The translations under genes were made by a program, and so were the position numbers. DNA of 48,721 bases from Acidimicrobiaceae bacterium (lineage in GTDB: Bacteria; Actinomycetota; Acidimicrobiia; Acidimicrobiales; Bog-793): NCBI GenBank assembly GCA_003136185.1, contig PLDN01000135.1, positions 30,653 through 79,373 of the forward strand. The letters are read 5' to 3'. This document shows positions 1 to 9,087 of the stretch, piece by piece. Numbering within the stretch: the stretch's first letter is position 1; every line of letters starts with the position of its first letter. The notes beneath the pieces are model-generated. The model was not told the DNA's origin and searched no databases. It was given only the letters and a program-made list of their open reading frames with translations.

Positions 1-569
<569 letters not shown>

Positions 570-1193
570 TCATCCGGCTCTCCTCGCGCGCGCTCGGCCG
601 GAACGGTGCTGGCCGAGTTGCGCGAGAGCGCGGTCCTTGAGATCGTCGATGCCCGTTGCAATGGCTGTCGCGAGCAGCCCGACGTCGGGCATGGTCGCAA
701 AATCGCCCGTCACGCAGAACGAGATGCTCCCGTTGCGGACCGCTCCCTGCGCAGTCTCGGGGGCGGAGTGGAGCGCGGCCGCCGGGTGGGTGACAGAGCC
801 GGGGACGTCTCTCGCGATGGCGAGCGTGTCCGACGCGAGCCCGCCCCAGGCGTCGAGCACTTTGAGCGCACCGCGCGGCTGGGACATGATCCGTCCGACC
901 AGTCGGCAGAACGCCGCGTCGTCACCGGGTGCGGGCAGCGCCGTGTGCCGGAGGTGGTAGCCGAGGTCGAAATGCGGGTCGTCGACCCACACCGGCCGGC
1001 CCAGCTCGAACGGCACCGAGCGGATGCGCTGGCGGTACCGCGGGATCACGTGCAGCTTGGACGTGATCAGCGTCTCGAGGTCGCGAAAGGGAGGTGCCGG
1101 GTTGCCTAACACGGCGATCCCAGCGATGTGCATGTGGACGATCCCGCCCTCGAGGTGGAGAAACTCCGCATCGAGGGCATTCAATCGCTCCAC
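570..1193 (-). pseudogene. Internally deleted wax ester synthase/diacylglycerol acyltransferase (WS/DGAT)
   Basis: The 207-residue frame starts at GTG 1193 behind a good AGGGAGGT ribosome site. Its first ~100 residues are a clear WS/DGAT N-terminus (LDAEFLHLEGG, HMHIAGIAVL, IPRYRQRI, GRPVWVDDPHFDL, HTALPAPG). Its last ~50 resemble the family C-terminus (NGSISFCVTGD, MPDVGLLATAI). Family members are about 450-480 residues long. The central part with the catalytic HHxxxDG motif is absent, and the protein jumps from VGRIMSQP straight into C-terminal-like sequence. The frame has stayed open, so this is an in-frame internal deletion. The product cannot perform acyl transfer by the known mechanism. 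It could still be translated as a small lipid-associated protein, but a decaying gene is the simplest reading. Confidence 0.8.
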
Positions 1194-1350
1194 CCGGGTA
1201 CCTCCCTTCGCGGCGACCTTGTCAAGCCACCTTAAGGCCGGGGCCGTCGCTTGGAACAGGGTCCTTTGGCACCAATCCCGGTCTTCGTCGGAGACACCGA
1301 GCCTGTTTCCGAAAGGTGACGTTCGGCCCTGGGCTGGCGTGCACTTGTAC

Positions 1351-2424
1351 TCACGTCCAAGTCTTCAGGACCGGAATCACCTCACTCGCAAACAGTCGTA
1401 GGGATCGCTCGGCCACCTCCGGCGGCATTCCTCCAAACCGGAAGGTGCTGAGGAGGTCGAAGCTGCCGAGGATTGACCGACGCTCGTCCAGACGCTTCAG
1501 CACTTGATCAGGCGTACCGTAAGCGCTGGCAGCCAGCCAGCTCTTCAGAAATCCCTCTAGACCTACCGAGCGAAGCGCCTCCGCCGCCTTGGCATATGAC
1601 TCATAACCCGTAGTCGATTCGAAGTGGGTACCCGTAACCTCGTAGTGCTCCAGGAGGCTCGGCAGGTATTGGCTCAGGTACTTGCTACCGAGCTCCTCGG
1701 CCTCGTTGGGATCTGCCAAACAGACCGTGAAGTCGCCTGTTGCGAGCGGTGGTGGATCTTGTCCGAACTTCAACCGATAGCTCTTCTGGTAGCGCTCGAC
1801 ACCGGGGAGGCGTGCGGACCACGGCCGATCAGCGAACATCGTCAGCCTCGCCCCAAGTCCGGCTGCCGCTTCCACGGACTCGTCACTGGAAGCGACGGCG
1901 TAGAGTCGATCAGAGAACGAGCGTTGTGGCCTCGGTCTGATGGGTGTTTTCGGCTGAGGATAGAAGCGCCCGGATCCCTCGATGCTGCCGGTTCGGAGCG
2001 CTTCGACGATCATCGCCGCCGATTCGTCGAAACGCTCTCGGGATTCGGCCATGTCTACGTCGGGGAAGTGGGCGTACTCTCTTCTCGCGAGCCCCCTGCC
2101 CAGTCCGAGACGTAGGCGGCCACCACACAGCTGATCAAGGACGGCGACGCGCTCCGCGATTTCCAGCGGGTTGTGATAAGGAAGAATGATAGCTGCCGTA
2201 CCAACGTCTATTCCGTTGCATGCTCCGGCAAGATACGACAGGATAACTGTGTTATCGGGACAGATCGAATAGTCGTAAAAGTGGTGCTCCGCTGACCAAA
2301 TGACGTCAAATCCTACGTCGGCGGCTATTTTCGCCAACGCAATCTCTTCCTCATAGACCTGCGCGTCGGAGATACCCTGTGACCATCCGTATGCTGTAAA
2401 GGTCATTTGAATGCCGACGTCCAT
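1351..2424 (-). CDS. LLM-class flavin-dependent oxidoreductase (luciferase-like monooxygenase)
   Basis: 357 residues from an ATG behind a GGAAGGAAGG ribosome site. The N-terminus reads as a bacterial-luciferase TIM barrel: GIQMTF, then VGFDVIWSAEHHF (the usual AExHH-like block, residues ~38-50), ILPYHNPLEIAERVAVLDQLCGGRLRLGLGRG (~80-110) and the C-terminal helix-rich part with YGTPDQVLKRL. Such proteins use FMNH2 or F420 to oxygenate or reduce small substrates. The cofactor cannot be told from sequence alone. It follows an SDR gene by 51 nt on the same strand and probably belongs to the same transcript. A role in oxidising a step of the imported compound is inference only. Confidence 0.85.
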   Translation of the reverse strand: MDVGIQMTFTAYGWSQGISDAQVYEEEIALAKIAADVGFDVIWSAEHHFYDYSICPDNTVILSYLAGACNGIDVGTAAIILPYHNPLEIAERVAVLDQLCGGRLRLGLGRGLARREYAHFPDVDMAESRERFDESAAMIVEALRTGSIEGSGRFYPQPKTPIRPRPQRSFSDRLYAVASSDESVEAAAGLGARLTMFADRPWSARLPGVERYQKSYRLKFGQDPPPLATGDFTVCLADPNEAEELGSKYLSQYLPSLLEHYEVTGTHFESTTGYESYAKAAEALRSVGLEGFLKSWLAASAYGTPDQVLKRLDERRSILGSFDLLSTFRFGGMPPEVAERSLRLFASEVIPVLKTWT

Positions 2425-2475
2425 GGCATGCCTTCCTTCCTATCGAGTCGTTGGATGTCTGCCCCGTATGGTGTT

Positions 2476-3210
2476 TCACGTGCGCTCGGCGGGACGCCGA
2501 GCAAAGTGGCTGCCTCCGTCGATCGGCACGACGGTCCCGGTCACATGACTGGCATCATCGCCTACAAGGAAGGCGATCACGCCCGCGACCTCGTCGGCCG
2601 AACCGATTGTTTCCGTGGCCAGGTCTGCTTGCTGGCGGCGCAAGATGCGCGTACGGGGAGTGTCGATGACCCCGGGTGCGACGGCGTTGACGCGAACGTT
2701 GTGAGAGCTGAGCTCTCCAGCCAGGTGGATGGTCAGCCCGACAATCCCGGCCTTCGCCGCGCTGTACCAGTCCGATCCGCCCCCGACCATTGCCGCAATT
2801 GACGCCACGTTTACGATGCTGCCTTGATTCTGGCTCACCATTATCGGGCTGACCAACCTGCATAGCTCCCCGGTCATCCCGAGAGATTGGCTGATCCCGA
2901 CTGTGAAGCTCGCCTGTCCGGCCGGGGAGATCGCAGCCGGGCCGGCATTGTTGACCAGGATGTCTATCCGCTCACATTCCCGCACGATGTGGGCGATGAC
3001 TCTCTGTCGATTGTCCGAGCCGCCAAGGTCGGCGATGAAGGTGTGAACGCGCCCCAACGGTCCGAGCGAGTCAGCCGCTTGAGCGGTTGACTCCTTGTCC
3101 ATGTCGACGATCCAGACGGAGGCACCGGCAAGTATGAGCCTACGGCTCGTCGCATAGCCGATCCCGCTGGCTCCTCCTGTAACGATGGCGATTCGGCCCT
3201 CAAGCTCCAT
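2476..3210 (-). CDS. Short-chain dehydrogenase/reductase (SDR)
   Basis: 244 residues, a classical SDR. The dinucleotide-binding TGGASGIG sits at 11-18, the NNAG motif at 87-90, catalytic Ser at 137 (NVASIAA), and the YxxxK pair at Tyr149/Lys153 in SDWYSAAK. The acidic residue after strand 2 (VDMDK, ~35-39) suggests NAD(H) rather than NADP(H). The C-terminus VPIDGG matches the family. A likely role is oxidising a 3-hydroxyacyl-CoA or alcohol intermediate, inferred from the surrounding beta-oxidation genes. It starts at ATG 3210, 78 nt downstream of the acyl-CoA dehydrogenase stop, the widest gap so far in this leftward block, so an internal promoter is possible. Confidence 0.88.
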   Translation of the reverse strand: MELEGRIAIVTGGASGIGYATSRRLILAGASVWIVDMDKESTAQAADSLGPLGRVHTFIADLGGSDNRQRVIAHIVRECERIDILVNNAGPAAISPAGQASFTVGISQSLGMTGELCRLVSPIMVSQNQGSIVNVASIAAMVGGGSDWYSAAKAGIVGLTIHLAGELSSHNVRVNAVAPGVIDTPRTRILRRQQADLATETIGSADEVAGVIAFLVGDDASHVTGTVVPIDGGSHFARRPAERT

Positions 3211-3288
3211 GGGGCTCCCAAGATTTCAGTTGGTCGCAGCGCCCTGCGGGGTAGATGCGCGGCCCTCGCATGACGCCAGCCGCGCCGA

Positions 3289-4464
3289 TCAGATGACCGG
3301 CGCGGGCATGCCGGGGTCGTAGGGGAGGCCGAGTACGCGCTCGGCGATGAGGTTGCGCTGGACTTCTGCCGTGCCTGCTCCGATGGTCGAGCCTCTCGTC
3401 CGGAGGAATCCCCATGCCCACCGACCGCGCTGCACCGCCAGCCGGTCGCTGCCGCCGATGAGCCCGTTCGGGCCGATGATCTCGATTGCGAGCTCATGGA
3501 GACGCTTCTCGAAGAGGCTGTGCATGAGGCGGGTCACGGAGGACTCGGCCCCTGGATCCTCGCCCTTGAGCACGGCTGAGAGGATGCGCAGGTTGTTCAG
3601 ATGCAAGAGCCGGACCGAGGTCTCCATCTTCGCCAGCTCCTGTCGGATGATGGGGTCGCTCAACCTGCCGAGCTCGCCTGCGAGCTTCTCGAGGTCATCG
3701 AGGATGCGCCGGTACCCCATGTCGCGTGCGGTGTTGGCGGTGGAGCGCTCGAATCCGAGCGCGGTGCGTGCCACCTTCCACCCGTTGTTCTCTGCGCCCA
3801 CGACCTGAGTGACCGGTACCCGGACGTCCTCGAAGAAGACCTCTGAGAATCTGGTGTCTCCGGTCATGTCCTTTAGCGGCCGGATCGTGATGCCGTCGGT
3901 GCGCATGTCGATGATTAGGTAGGTGATGCCGTTGGCGCGGGATTCGTCAGAGCCCGTGCGCACGAGGGCTGCCATGAAGTCGGACGTCATGCTGTGGGAC
4001 GTCCACACCTTCTGGCCGTTCACCATGTACTCGTCGCCGTCCCGCACCGCCTTGGTTCGCAGCGAGGGAAGGTCCGAGCCAGCCTCGGGCTCGGAATAAC
4101 CGAGGCACCAGTCCTCGTCTCCCCGCACGATGGGAGGCAGGTAGCGATCGCGTTGCTCGGCATTCCCGAAGCGAAGGATCGTCGGGCCGACGATGCCGAG
4201 ACCGCCCGGCTGACGCGGGACGCGGGCCTTTGTCATCTCCTCGTGGTAGGCGACCTGCTCGGTGAGGCACAGCTCCATCCCGCCCCACGCCTTCGGCCAG
4301 GACGGGCCCGCGAAGCCCTTGTCGGCGAGCAATCTCGCCCACGCCTTTTGCCATTGCCGGCGCTCTTCTTGGTCCTTCGGGGGCCGCCCCGGGTTGTTCT
4401 CCTCGAGGAACGCCCGCAAGCGGGACCTGAGGTCTTCCGCCTTGTCGTCCAGGGCAAAGTCCAT
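3289..4464 (-). CDS. Acyl-CoA dehydrogenase, FadE26-like (probable catalytic subunit)
   Basis: 391 residues with the complete acyl-CoA dehydrogenase architecture: helical N-domain, beta-barrel with GYSEPEAGSDLPSL and VNGQKVWTS, and a C-terminal helical domain ending in GAGTAEVQRNLIAERVLGLP. The position of the MCAD-type catalytic glutamate holds Gly (GAGT). A glutamate is present in the helix-G segment (LGFERST, ~245), as in isovaleryl-CoA dehydrogenase and the alpha-type subunits of mycobacterial heterotetrameric enzymes. Its ATG overlaps the ligase stop as TGATG, which implies translational coupling. The likely partner is the shorter FadE27/29-like subunit encoded at 7963-9078 in the same operon. 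Pairing is inference. Confidence 0.88.
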   Translation of the reverse strand: MDFALDDKAEDLRSRLRAFLEENNPGRPPKDQEERRQWQKAWARLLADKGFAGPSWPKAWGGMELCLTEQVAYHEEMTKARVPRQPGGLGIVGPTILRFGNAEQRDRYLPPIVRGDEDWCLGYSEPEAGSDLPSLRTKAVRDGDEYMVNGQKVWTSHSMTSDFMAALVRTGSDESRANGITYLIIDMRTDGITIRPLKDMTGDTRFSEVFFEDVRVPVTQVVGAENNGWKVARTALGFERSTANTARDMGYRRILDDLEKLAGELGRLSDPIIRQELAKMETSVRLLHLNNLRILSAVLKGEDPGAESSVTRLMHSLFEKRLHELAIEIIGPNGLIGGSDRLAVQRGRWAWGFLRTRGSTIGAGTAEVQRNLIAERVLGLPYDPGMPAPVI

Positions 4465-6095
4465 CAGTCACCTCCGTTGCTGGGTGCCAGCGCGCCGAGC
4501 TGGTCGAGTGGGAGCGCTTCCCGCTCTGCCATGGCGGCGACCGCCTTCCGATCGAGCTTGCTGTTCGGCGTGACGGGAAGGTCCTCCAACGAGAACCAGC
4601 GCCGCGGCAGCTTGTAGGCAGCCAATTGCTCGCGTGCCTCAGCGGCGAGCGTTCTCGCCAGCTCTTGCTCGCCACGGGCCGAGAGCATCTCGGGGTCCCA
4701 GATGATGGCGGCGGCAGGGATCTCGCCGAGCCGGTCGTCGGAGACCGCTACGACGACTGCCTCACGCACGAGCGGCGACTTGCGTAGGGCGTCCTCCACC
4801 TCAGCGGGGAAGACATTGAAGCCGCCGACGATGAGCATCTCCTTCGCTCGTCCGGTGATGTAGAGGATTCCGTGCTCGTCAATCCGGCCGAGATCACCGG
4901 TGTGGTACCAGCCCTCGTCGTCGAGCGGGAGCGATGTCTCGCCGTCTGCCGTCACCACGCGCCTCTGGTCCGGGCGGCCGAGGATCTCGCCCGACTCACC
5001 GACGGCGACTTCGCGGCGGGCCTCGTCCACGATCCTCCACACGCTGTCGGACGTGATCCGCCCGACCGAGCCGGGCCCTCGCCGGCCGGCGATCACGTCG
5101 TCGTAGTGCTCGAGGGCGCTCACTCCGCCCTCGGTCGAGCCGTATGCCTGCAGCACCGGCACCCCGTAGCGAGCTTCGAAGGCCTCGCGGGTGGAGACGG
5201 GCAAGGGAGCCGTTCCCGAGTTGACGTACTTGAGCGACCCGAGATTCACCGTCGTCTCGGTGAACGCGAGCATGTGCACCATGGCGGGCGTCAGCTGGAG
5301 CGTGTCGAGCGCATAGGTGTCTGCCAACTTCGCCACGACCTCCACGTCGAACTTGCGGATCATGACGAGCGGCCGCCCGACGAAGAGCCGGAAGACGAGC
5401 CGCCCGAAGCTCGCCGACTGGCCGAACGGGTTGAATGACAGCCCTGGCGGCTTGTCGTCGAGCGCTGTGGCGCGTGGCCGGAAGCCAGCGTGGTTCGAGT
5501 ACGCCTCCGCCGTGCGGCGCGGATTCTGCGCTAGCGGCCCGTGGTTCTTCACGAGAGCCTTCGCGTCGCCTGTCGTGCCTGAGGTGAAGAAGATGCAGGC
5601 AGCATCATCCGGAGTCGGGCGAACGACGGGCCCCGCGCTCGCAGGCGCGTCTTGAGTGTTTGAGCTGGCAGAGCGGTCTCCGACTTCGCTCCCGTCGGCC
5701 GAGACGGTGATCAGCGGCCAGCCCTCGAGCGGGTCGCTTCCCTCGGCGGTGATGACGACGCGCGGGTTGACGAGCTCGAAGCGACGGACTGCTTCGATCG
5801 CGGGAGAGACCGCCCCGCAGAGTGCTGCGACGGCGCCGAGACCCCAGGTCGCGAGCACCGCTACGACCCATGCCGGGTCGTTCCAGAGGTACAGCCCGAC
5901 GACGTCGCCGGGACCCACACCGGACTCGGCCAACCGGGAGCGGAGCCGGTCTGCCAGCTCGGCAATCTCGCCGTAGGTGTAAGCCACGCCGTCCGGTAGG
6001 AGCAAGAAGGGCTTGTCCGCGTCGCGCGCGACACGGATCTCGAACATCTCCGGGACGGTCTCCGGGTCCGCCTCGGTCGTGGTGTCGCTCGTCAA
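4464..6095 (-). CDS. Acyl-CoA synthetase/AMP-dependent CoA ligase (FadD-like)
   Basis: 543 residues of the ANL superfamily. Visible motifs are the P-loop FFTSGTTGDAKALVKNH (about residue 165), the adenine-binding QAYGSTEGG (~315), YHTGDLGRID (~395), the hinge GRAKEMLIVGGFNVFPAEVE (~410-430), and the C-terminal PNSKLDRKAV holding the adenylation lysine. It would activate a free carboxylic acid to its CoA thioester through an acyl-adenylate. The start is TTG at 6095, inside the stop of the upstream gene (TTGA overlap) with GGGGGAG 8 nt upstream. It is embedded between two acyl-CoA dehydrogenases and looks dedicated to this pathway. The P-loop variant GDAKALVKNH departs from the usual GxPKG, so substrate class is not predictable. 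Confidence 0.9.
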   Translation of the reverse strand: MTSDTTTEADPETVPEMFEIRVARDADKPFLLLPDGVAYTYGEIAELADRLRSRLAESGVGPGDVVGLYLWNDPAWVVAVLATWGLGAVAALCGAVSPAIEAVRRFELVNPRVVITAEGSDPLEGWPLITVSADGSEVGDRSASSNTQDAPASAGPVVRPTPDDAACIFFTSGTTGDAKALVKNHGPLAQNPRRTAEAYSNHAGFRPRATALDDKPPGLSFNPFGQSASFGRLVFRLFVGRPLVMIRKFDVEVVAKLADTYALDTLQLTPAMVHMLAFTETTVNLGSLKYVNSGTAPLPVSTREAFEARYGVPVLQAYGSTEGGVSALEHYDDVIAGRRGPGSVGRITSDSVWRIVDEARREVAVGESGEILGRPDQRRVVTADGETSLPLDDEGWYHTGDLGRIDEHGILYITGRAKEMLIVGGFNVFPAEVEDALRKSPLVREAVVVAVSDDRLGEIPAAAIIWDPEMLSARGEQELARTLAAEAREQLAAYKLPRRWFSLEDLPVTPNSKLDRKAVAAMAEREALPLDQLGALAPSNGGD

Positions 6096-7330
6096 AACGC
6101 CGTCTCCCCCTTCAATAGGTGGCGCGCGATGTTGCGCCGCATGATCTCGCTGCTCCCGTCAGCCACTCGGATGGCACGTGACTGGTGCCAGCCGTCGTAC
6201 AGGCGGGTCTCGTTCGTGAGACCCATGCCGCCGAGGACCTGCATGCTCCGGTCGAAGACGCGAAAGCACATCTCGGTCGAGTAGGCCTTCAAGATCGCCA
6301 TATCGCGCAGTGGCAGCTCGCCGCGCTCGAGTCGCCTGGCACAGTCGAGGGCCATCGACTTGGTGGCGTAAATGTCCATGGCGGACTCCGCCAGCTGGAA
6401 AGACACGCCCTGGTAGTCAGCAATGGGGTGCCCGAAAGCCTGGCGATCTTTCGAATAGTTGGTCGCCAGCTCGAGCGCCCAGCGCGCCAACCCGACGCAC
6501 CTGCCCGCGTTGTACATGCGGCCGAGGGAGACACCGTTGAGGGCGAGATCGAATCCCCGATGGAGCTCGCCGATCACGCTGTCGGCGGGAACGCGTACGT
6601 CCTTGAACGAGATGATTGCCTCATTGCCGCCGGGATGACCGAAGATCTTGATGATCGAGTCGATCGAGAACCCGGGGGAGTCGGTCGGGACGAGAAAGCA
6701 GCTGATCCCTCCTTTGTGGGTCAGCTTCATCTCTTCATCGGTCACGGCGAAGACGGTGGCGAACGCGGCATAGGGAGAGTTCGAGATCCATTGTTTCGTG
6801 CCGTTCAGGACCCAGCTGTCCCCGTCTTTCACAGCGTTCGTCCGCATCGACCACGCGTCAGACCCAGCATCGGGCTCGGACATTGCGAAGCACGTGGTCG
6901 CCTCACCGCTGACCAGACGCTCGAGTGCTCGCGTACGAAGCGCGGGCGTCATTTGCGTGAAAAGGAAGCTCGGTCCGTTCGTCCAGTGACCCAGCGCCTG
7001 ATACGGGAGGATACGGCCAGGCCCGTAGCGGCGGTACATGAATTCCCAGATCGAGACGTTGGCGATGGGGCCGAGTCCTCCTCCACCGATCTCCGTCGGG
7101 CACAAGATCGCGTAGTAGCCGGCCGCGGCCGACCTCATGCGCACCTGCCGCATGAGGGCTTGGAGCTCCTGGGAGTATCCGCCGGTCGGCCCGTATACCC
7201 ATGCCGGATCCTCGAGATGCTCGCGATGCTGCTCTTCGAGGGGCACGACCTCGCTGTCGATGAAGGCGCCGAGCCCTTGCTGGACTTCGGCCTCGAACGT
7301 GTCGGCGTCGAATGCGATGGTGGTGGTCAC
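6092..7330 (-). CDS. Acyl-CoA dehydrogenase family protein with unusual catalytic-site motif
   Basis: 412 residues, longer at the N-terminus than its neighbours. Typical barrel motifs are present (CFAMSEPDAGSDAWSM, LNGTKQWISNSPYA, GHPGGNEAIISFKDVRVP), as is the C-terminal domain (DRQAFGHPIADYQGVSFQLAES, MQVLGGMGLTNE). Where MCAD has Y-E-G-T, this protein has A-D-G-S-S-E, placing an aspartate at the catalytic-base position. The helix-G stretch (NGVSLGRMYNAGR) has no glutamate. It may use Asp as base, act on an atypical substrate, or be non-dehydrogenating. It starts at GTG 7330, overlapping the TetR stop by 4 nt (GTGA), and ends overlapping the ligase start. Confidence 0.85.
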   Translation of the reverse strand: MTTTIAFDADTFEAEVQQGLGAFIDSEVVPLEEQHREHLEDPAWVYGPTGGYSQELQALMRQVRMRSAAAGYYAILCPTEIGGGGLGPIANVSIWEFMYRRYGPGRILPYQALGHWTNGPSFLFTQMTPALRTRALERLVSGEATTCFAMSEPDAGSDAWSMRTNAVKDGDSWVLNGTKQWISNSPYAAFATVFAVTDEEMKLTHKGGISCFLVPTDSPGFSIDSIIKIFGHPGGNEAIISFKDVRVPADSVIGELHRGFDLALNGVSLGRMYNAGRCVGLARWALELATNYSKDRQAFGHPIADYQGVSFQLAESAMDIYATKSMALDCARRLERGELPLRDMAILKAYSTEMCFRVFDRSMQVLGGMGLTNETRLYDGWHQSRAIRVADGSSEIMRRNIARHLLKGETAF

Positions 7331-7944
7331 GTGCTCGCCTTTCGTCTTTTATTCGTCCTGATCCCGTTCAAGAGCGCCTCGGCGATCGAGTTCGCGAGCT
7401 CCTCAGGTGTCAGCGCTCCGGCCGGGTCGTACCACTTGTAGACCCAGTTGGCGGCGCCGAGCATGGTGTTGACGACGATCTTCGGTGTCGTCGAGATCTG
7501 GAAAGAACCATCGACCACCGCGCTCTTGACAAGCTCGACGAGGGCGTCGGCGTACTCGCGGCGGTGGCGAAGCAAGGTCTCAGCCAAGGCCGCTGGCAGC
7601 TCAGCTTCCTCCTCGAAGAAGATCTGCAGCAGCCTGCGGTTCTCGCAGGTGTAGACGATCCTGTCGACGAGGATCTCTTTCAGGGCCGCTGCCGGCGCGA
7701 GGCCACGGGCGATGATGCCGCGCTCGGCAGCGAGGCTCTCTTTGAGAACGTTGTCGTAACACTCGACGAGCAGATCCTGCTTGCTCCGGATGTAGTGGTA
7801 GAGCGATGACTTCCCCACCCCGACACCTTCCGCCAGGTCGATTATCGACGTGCCGCGGTAACCGCGCTCGCTGAATATGCGGATCGCCACCTCGAGCACC
7901 TGTGCTTTGCGGAGCGCCCCGTTTGATGATTGAACCTTCGCCAT
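7327..7944 (-). CDS. TetR/AcrR-family transcriptional regulator
   Basis: 205 residues. The N-terminal TetR_N helix-turn-helix spans about residues 10-57 (VLEVAIRIFSERGYRGTSIIDLAE, GVGKSSLYHYIRSKQDLL). The remainder is an all-helical ligand-binding domain with WYDPAGALTPEELANSIAEALLNGI, typical of TetR proteins controlling fatty-acid and steroid catabolism such as KstR2/FadR types, whose ligands are acyl-CoAs. It sits inside the leftward operon (18 nt after the dehydrogenase upstream, 4-nt overlap with the one downstream), so it probably controls its own operon. A candidate palindrome of TetR type lies at 12270-12285 near the shared promoter and a perfect one at 37045-37060. The link to this protein is inference. 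Confidence 0.9.
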   Translation of the reverse strand: MAKVQSSNGALRKAQVLEVAIRIFSERGYRGTSIIDLAEGVGVGKSSLYHYIRSKQDLLVECYDNVLKESLAAERGIIARGLAPAAALKEILVDRIVYTCENRRLLQIFFEEEAELPAALAETLLRHRREYADALVELVKSAVVDGSFQISTTPKIVVNTMLGAANWVYKWYDPAGALTPEELANSIAEALLNGIRTNKRRKAST

Positions 7945-7962
7945 CTGATGTCCTCGGTTCCG

Positions 7963-9078
7963 TCAGAGTTGGGCGTGTTGGAGCAGTCGTTCACGGTGAT
8001 AGGCCGAGTCTCCGAACAGCAGTCCGGAGGAAGCAGCCCGTTTGAAGTACAGGTGGGCGTCGTCGTCCCAGGTGAACCCGATACCACCGTGGATCTGGAT
8101 GTTCTCCGCGGCCGCGTGGAAATAAGCGTCTGAACAGTAGGCCTTGGCCATGCTGGCAACCAGGGGCAGGTCGTCGGCGTCCTCGTCTGCAGCCCAGCTC
8201 GCGTAATAGGCAGCCGACTTCGCCGATTCGATCTCGAGCAACACGTCGGCACACTTGTGCTTGATCGCCTGGAAGCTGCCGATCGGGCGCCCGAACTGGT
8301 AACGGTTCTTTGCGTACTCGACGCTCATCTCGAGGCACCGCTGAGCACCGCCGACCTGCTCTGCCGCGAGCGCGACTGCAGCCAGGTCGAGGGTCTGCGT
8401 GAGGACCGGGCCAGCGCCGCCCTCGGTGCCGACGAGACGCGCGGGAGTCGACGAGAATTCGAGGCGTGCCTGACGACGTGTCAGGTCCATGGTCTGGAAC
8501 GGCGACCGGGCGAGACCCTCGGCAGAACCGTCAACGGCGAAAAGCGACAGGCCGTTCTGCGTGCGCGCCACGACGAGTATGAGCGAAGCGGTGCCACCGT
8601 CGAGGACGTACATCTTGTGCCCGTCGAGGTGCCACCGTCCGCCGGACTCGACCGCTTGCATCTCGACCCCGCTGTCGTCCCAGCGGCCGTTGTCCTCGGT
8701 GAAGGCGAGGGTGGCGATCGTTTCGCCCGACGCGATCGAAGGGAGGAGCTCCGCCTTGGCGTCGCCGTCGCCCGAGGCGAGGAGCGCGTTCGCAGCGAGC
8801 ACGACAGTGGCGAAGAACGGCGCGCACACAAGGGCCTTGCCCATCTCCTCCAGCACCACCGTGAGCTCGAGGGAGCCGAAGCCCTGCCCGCCGTACTCCT
8901 CGGGAATCGTCAGGGCCTGCAGGCCGAGTGGGTCGGCGAGCTGCGCCCATAGCTTGGGGTCGTAGCCGTCCTCGGTCTCGATCTGGCGCCGCACCTCGGA
9001 GATGGGGGAGTGCTCGGCGAAGAAACGCCGAATCGTCCGCCGCAGCTCTTCCTGCTCCTCGCTGAAGGCGAAGTCCAT
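7963..9078 (-). CDS. Acyl-CoA dehydrogenase, FadE27/29-like (probable non-catalytic partner subunit)
   Basis: 371 residues. The N-terminal domain (EEQEELRRTIRRFF, IPEEYGGQGFG) and C-terminal domain (NRYQFGRPIGSFQAIKHKCADVL, IHGGIGFTWDDDAHLYFKRA) match the subunit type that pairs with a FadE26/28-like partner in alpha2beta2 enzymes. The middle barrel is reduced and the usual SEP.AGSD FAD-contact loop is replaced by FTEDNGRWDDSG. No catalytic glutamate stands at the canonical C-terminal site. It has close paralogues at 25691-26803 and 32266-33300. ATG 9078 follows a GAGGAGG site, and the gene begins 9 nt after the MaoC-type gene. Expected partner: the product of 3289-4464. Confidence 0.88.
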   Translation of the reverse strand: MDFAFSEEQEELRRTIRRFFAEHSPISEVRRQIETEDGYDPKLWAQLADPLGLQALTIPEEYGGQGFGSLELTVVLEEMGKALVCAPFFATVVLAANALLASGDGDAKAELLPSIASGETIATLAFTEDNGRWDDSGVEMQAVESGGRWHLDGHKMYVLDGGTASLILVVARTQNGLSLFAVDGSAEGLARSPFQTMDLTRRQARLEFSSTPARLVGTEGGAGPVLTQTLDLAAVALAAEQVGGAQRCLEMSVEYAKNRYQFGRPIGSFQAIKHKCADVLLEIESAKSAAYYASWAADEDADDLPLVASMAKAYCSDAYFHAAAENIQIHGGIGFTWDDDAHLYFKRAASSGLLFGDSAYHRERLLQHAQL

Positions 9079-9087
9079 GCAGCCTCC

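Noticed and set aside
6185..7441. 418-codon rightward open frame opposite an acyl-CoA dehydrogenase gene
   Set aside because: Antisense shadow caused by high G+C third positions; no family features, while the leftward frame has full acyl-CoA dehydrogenase motifs.
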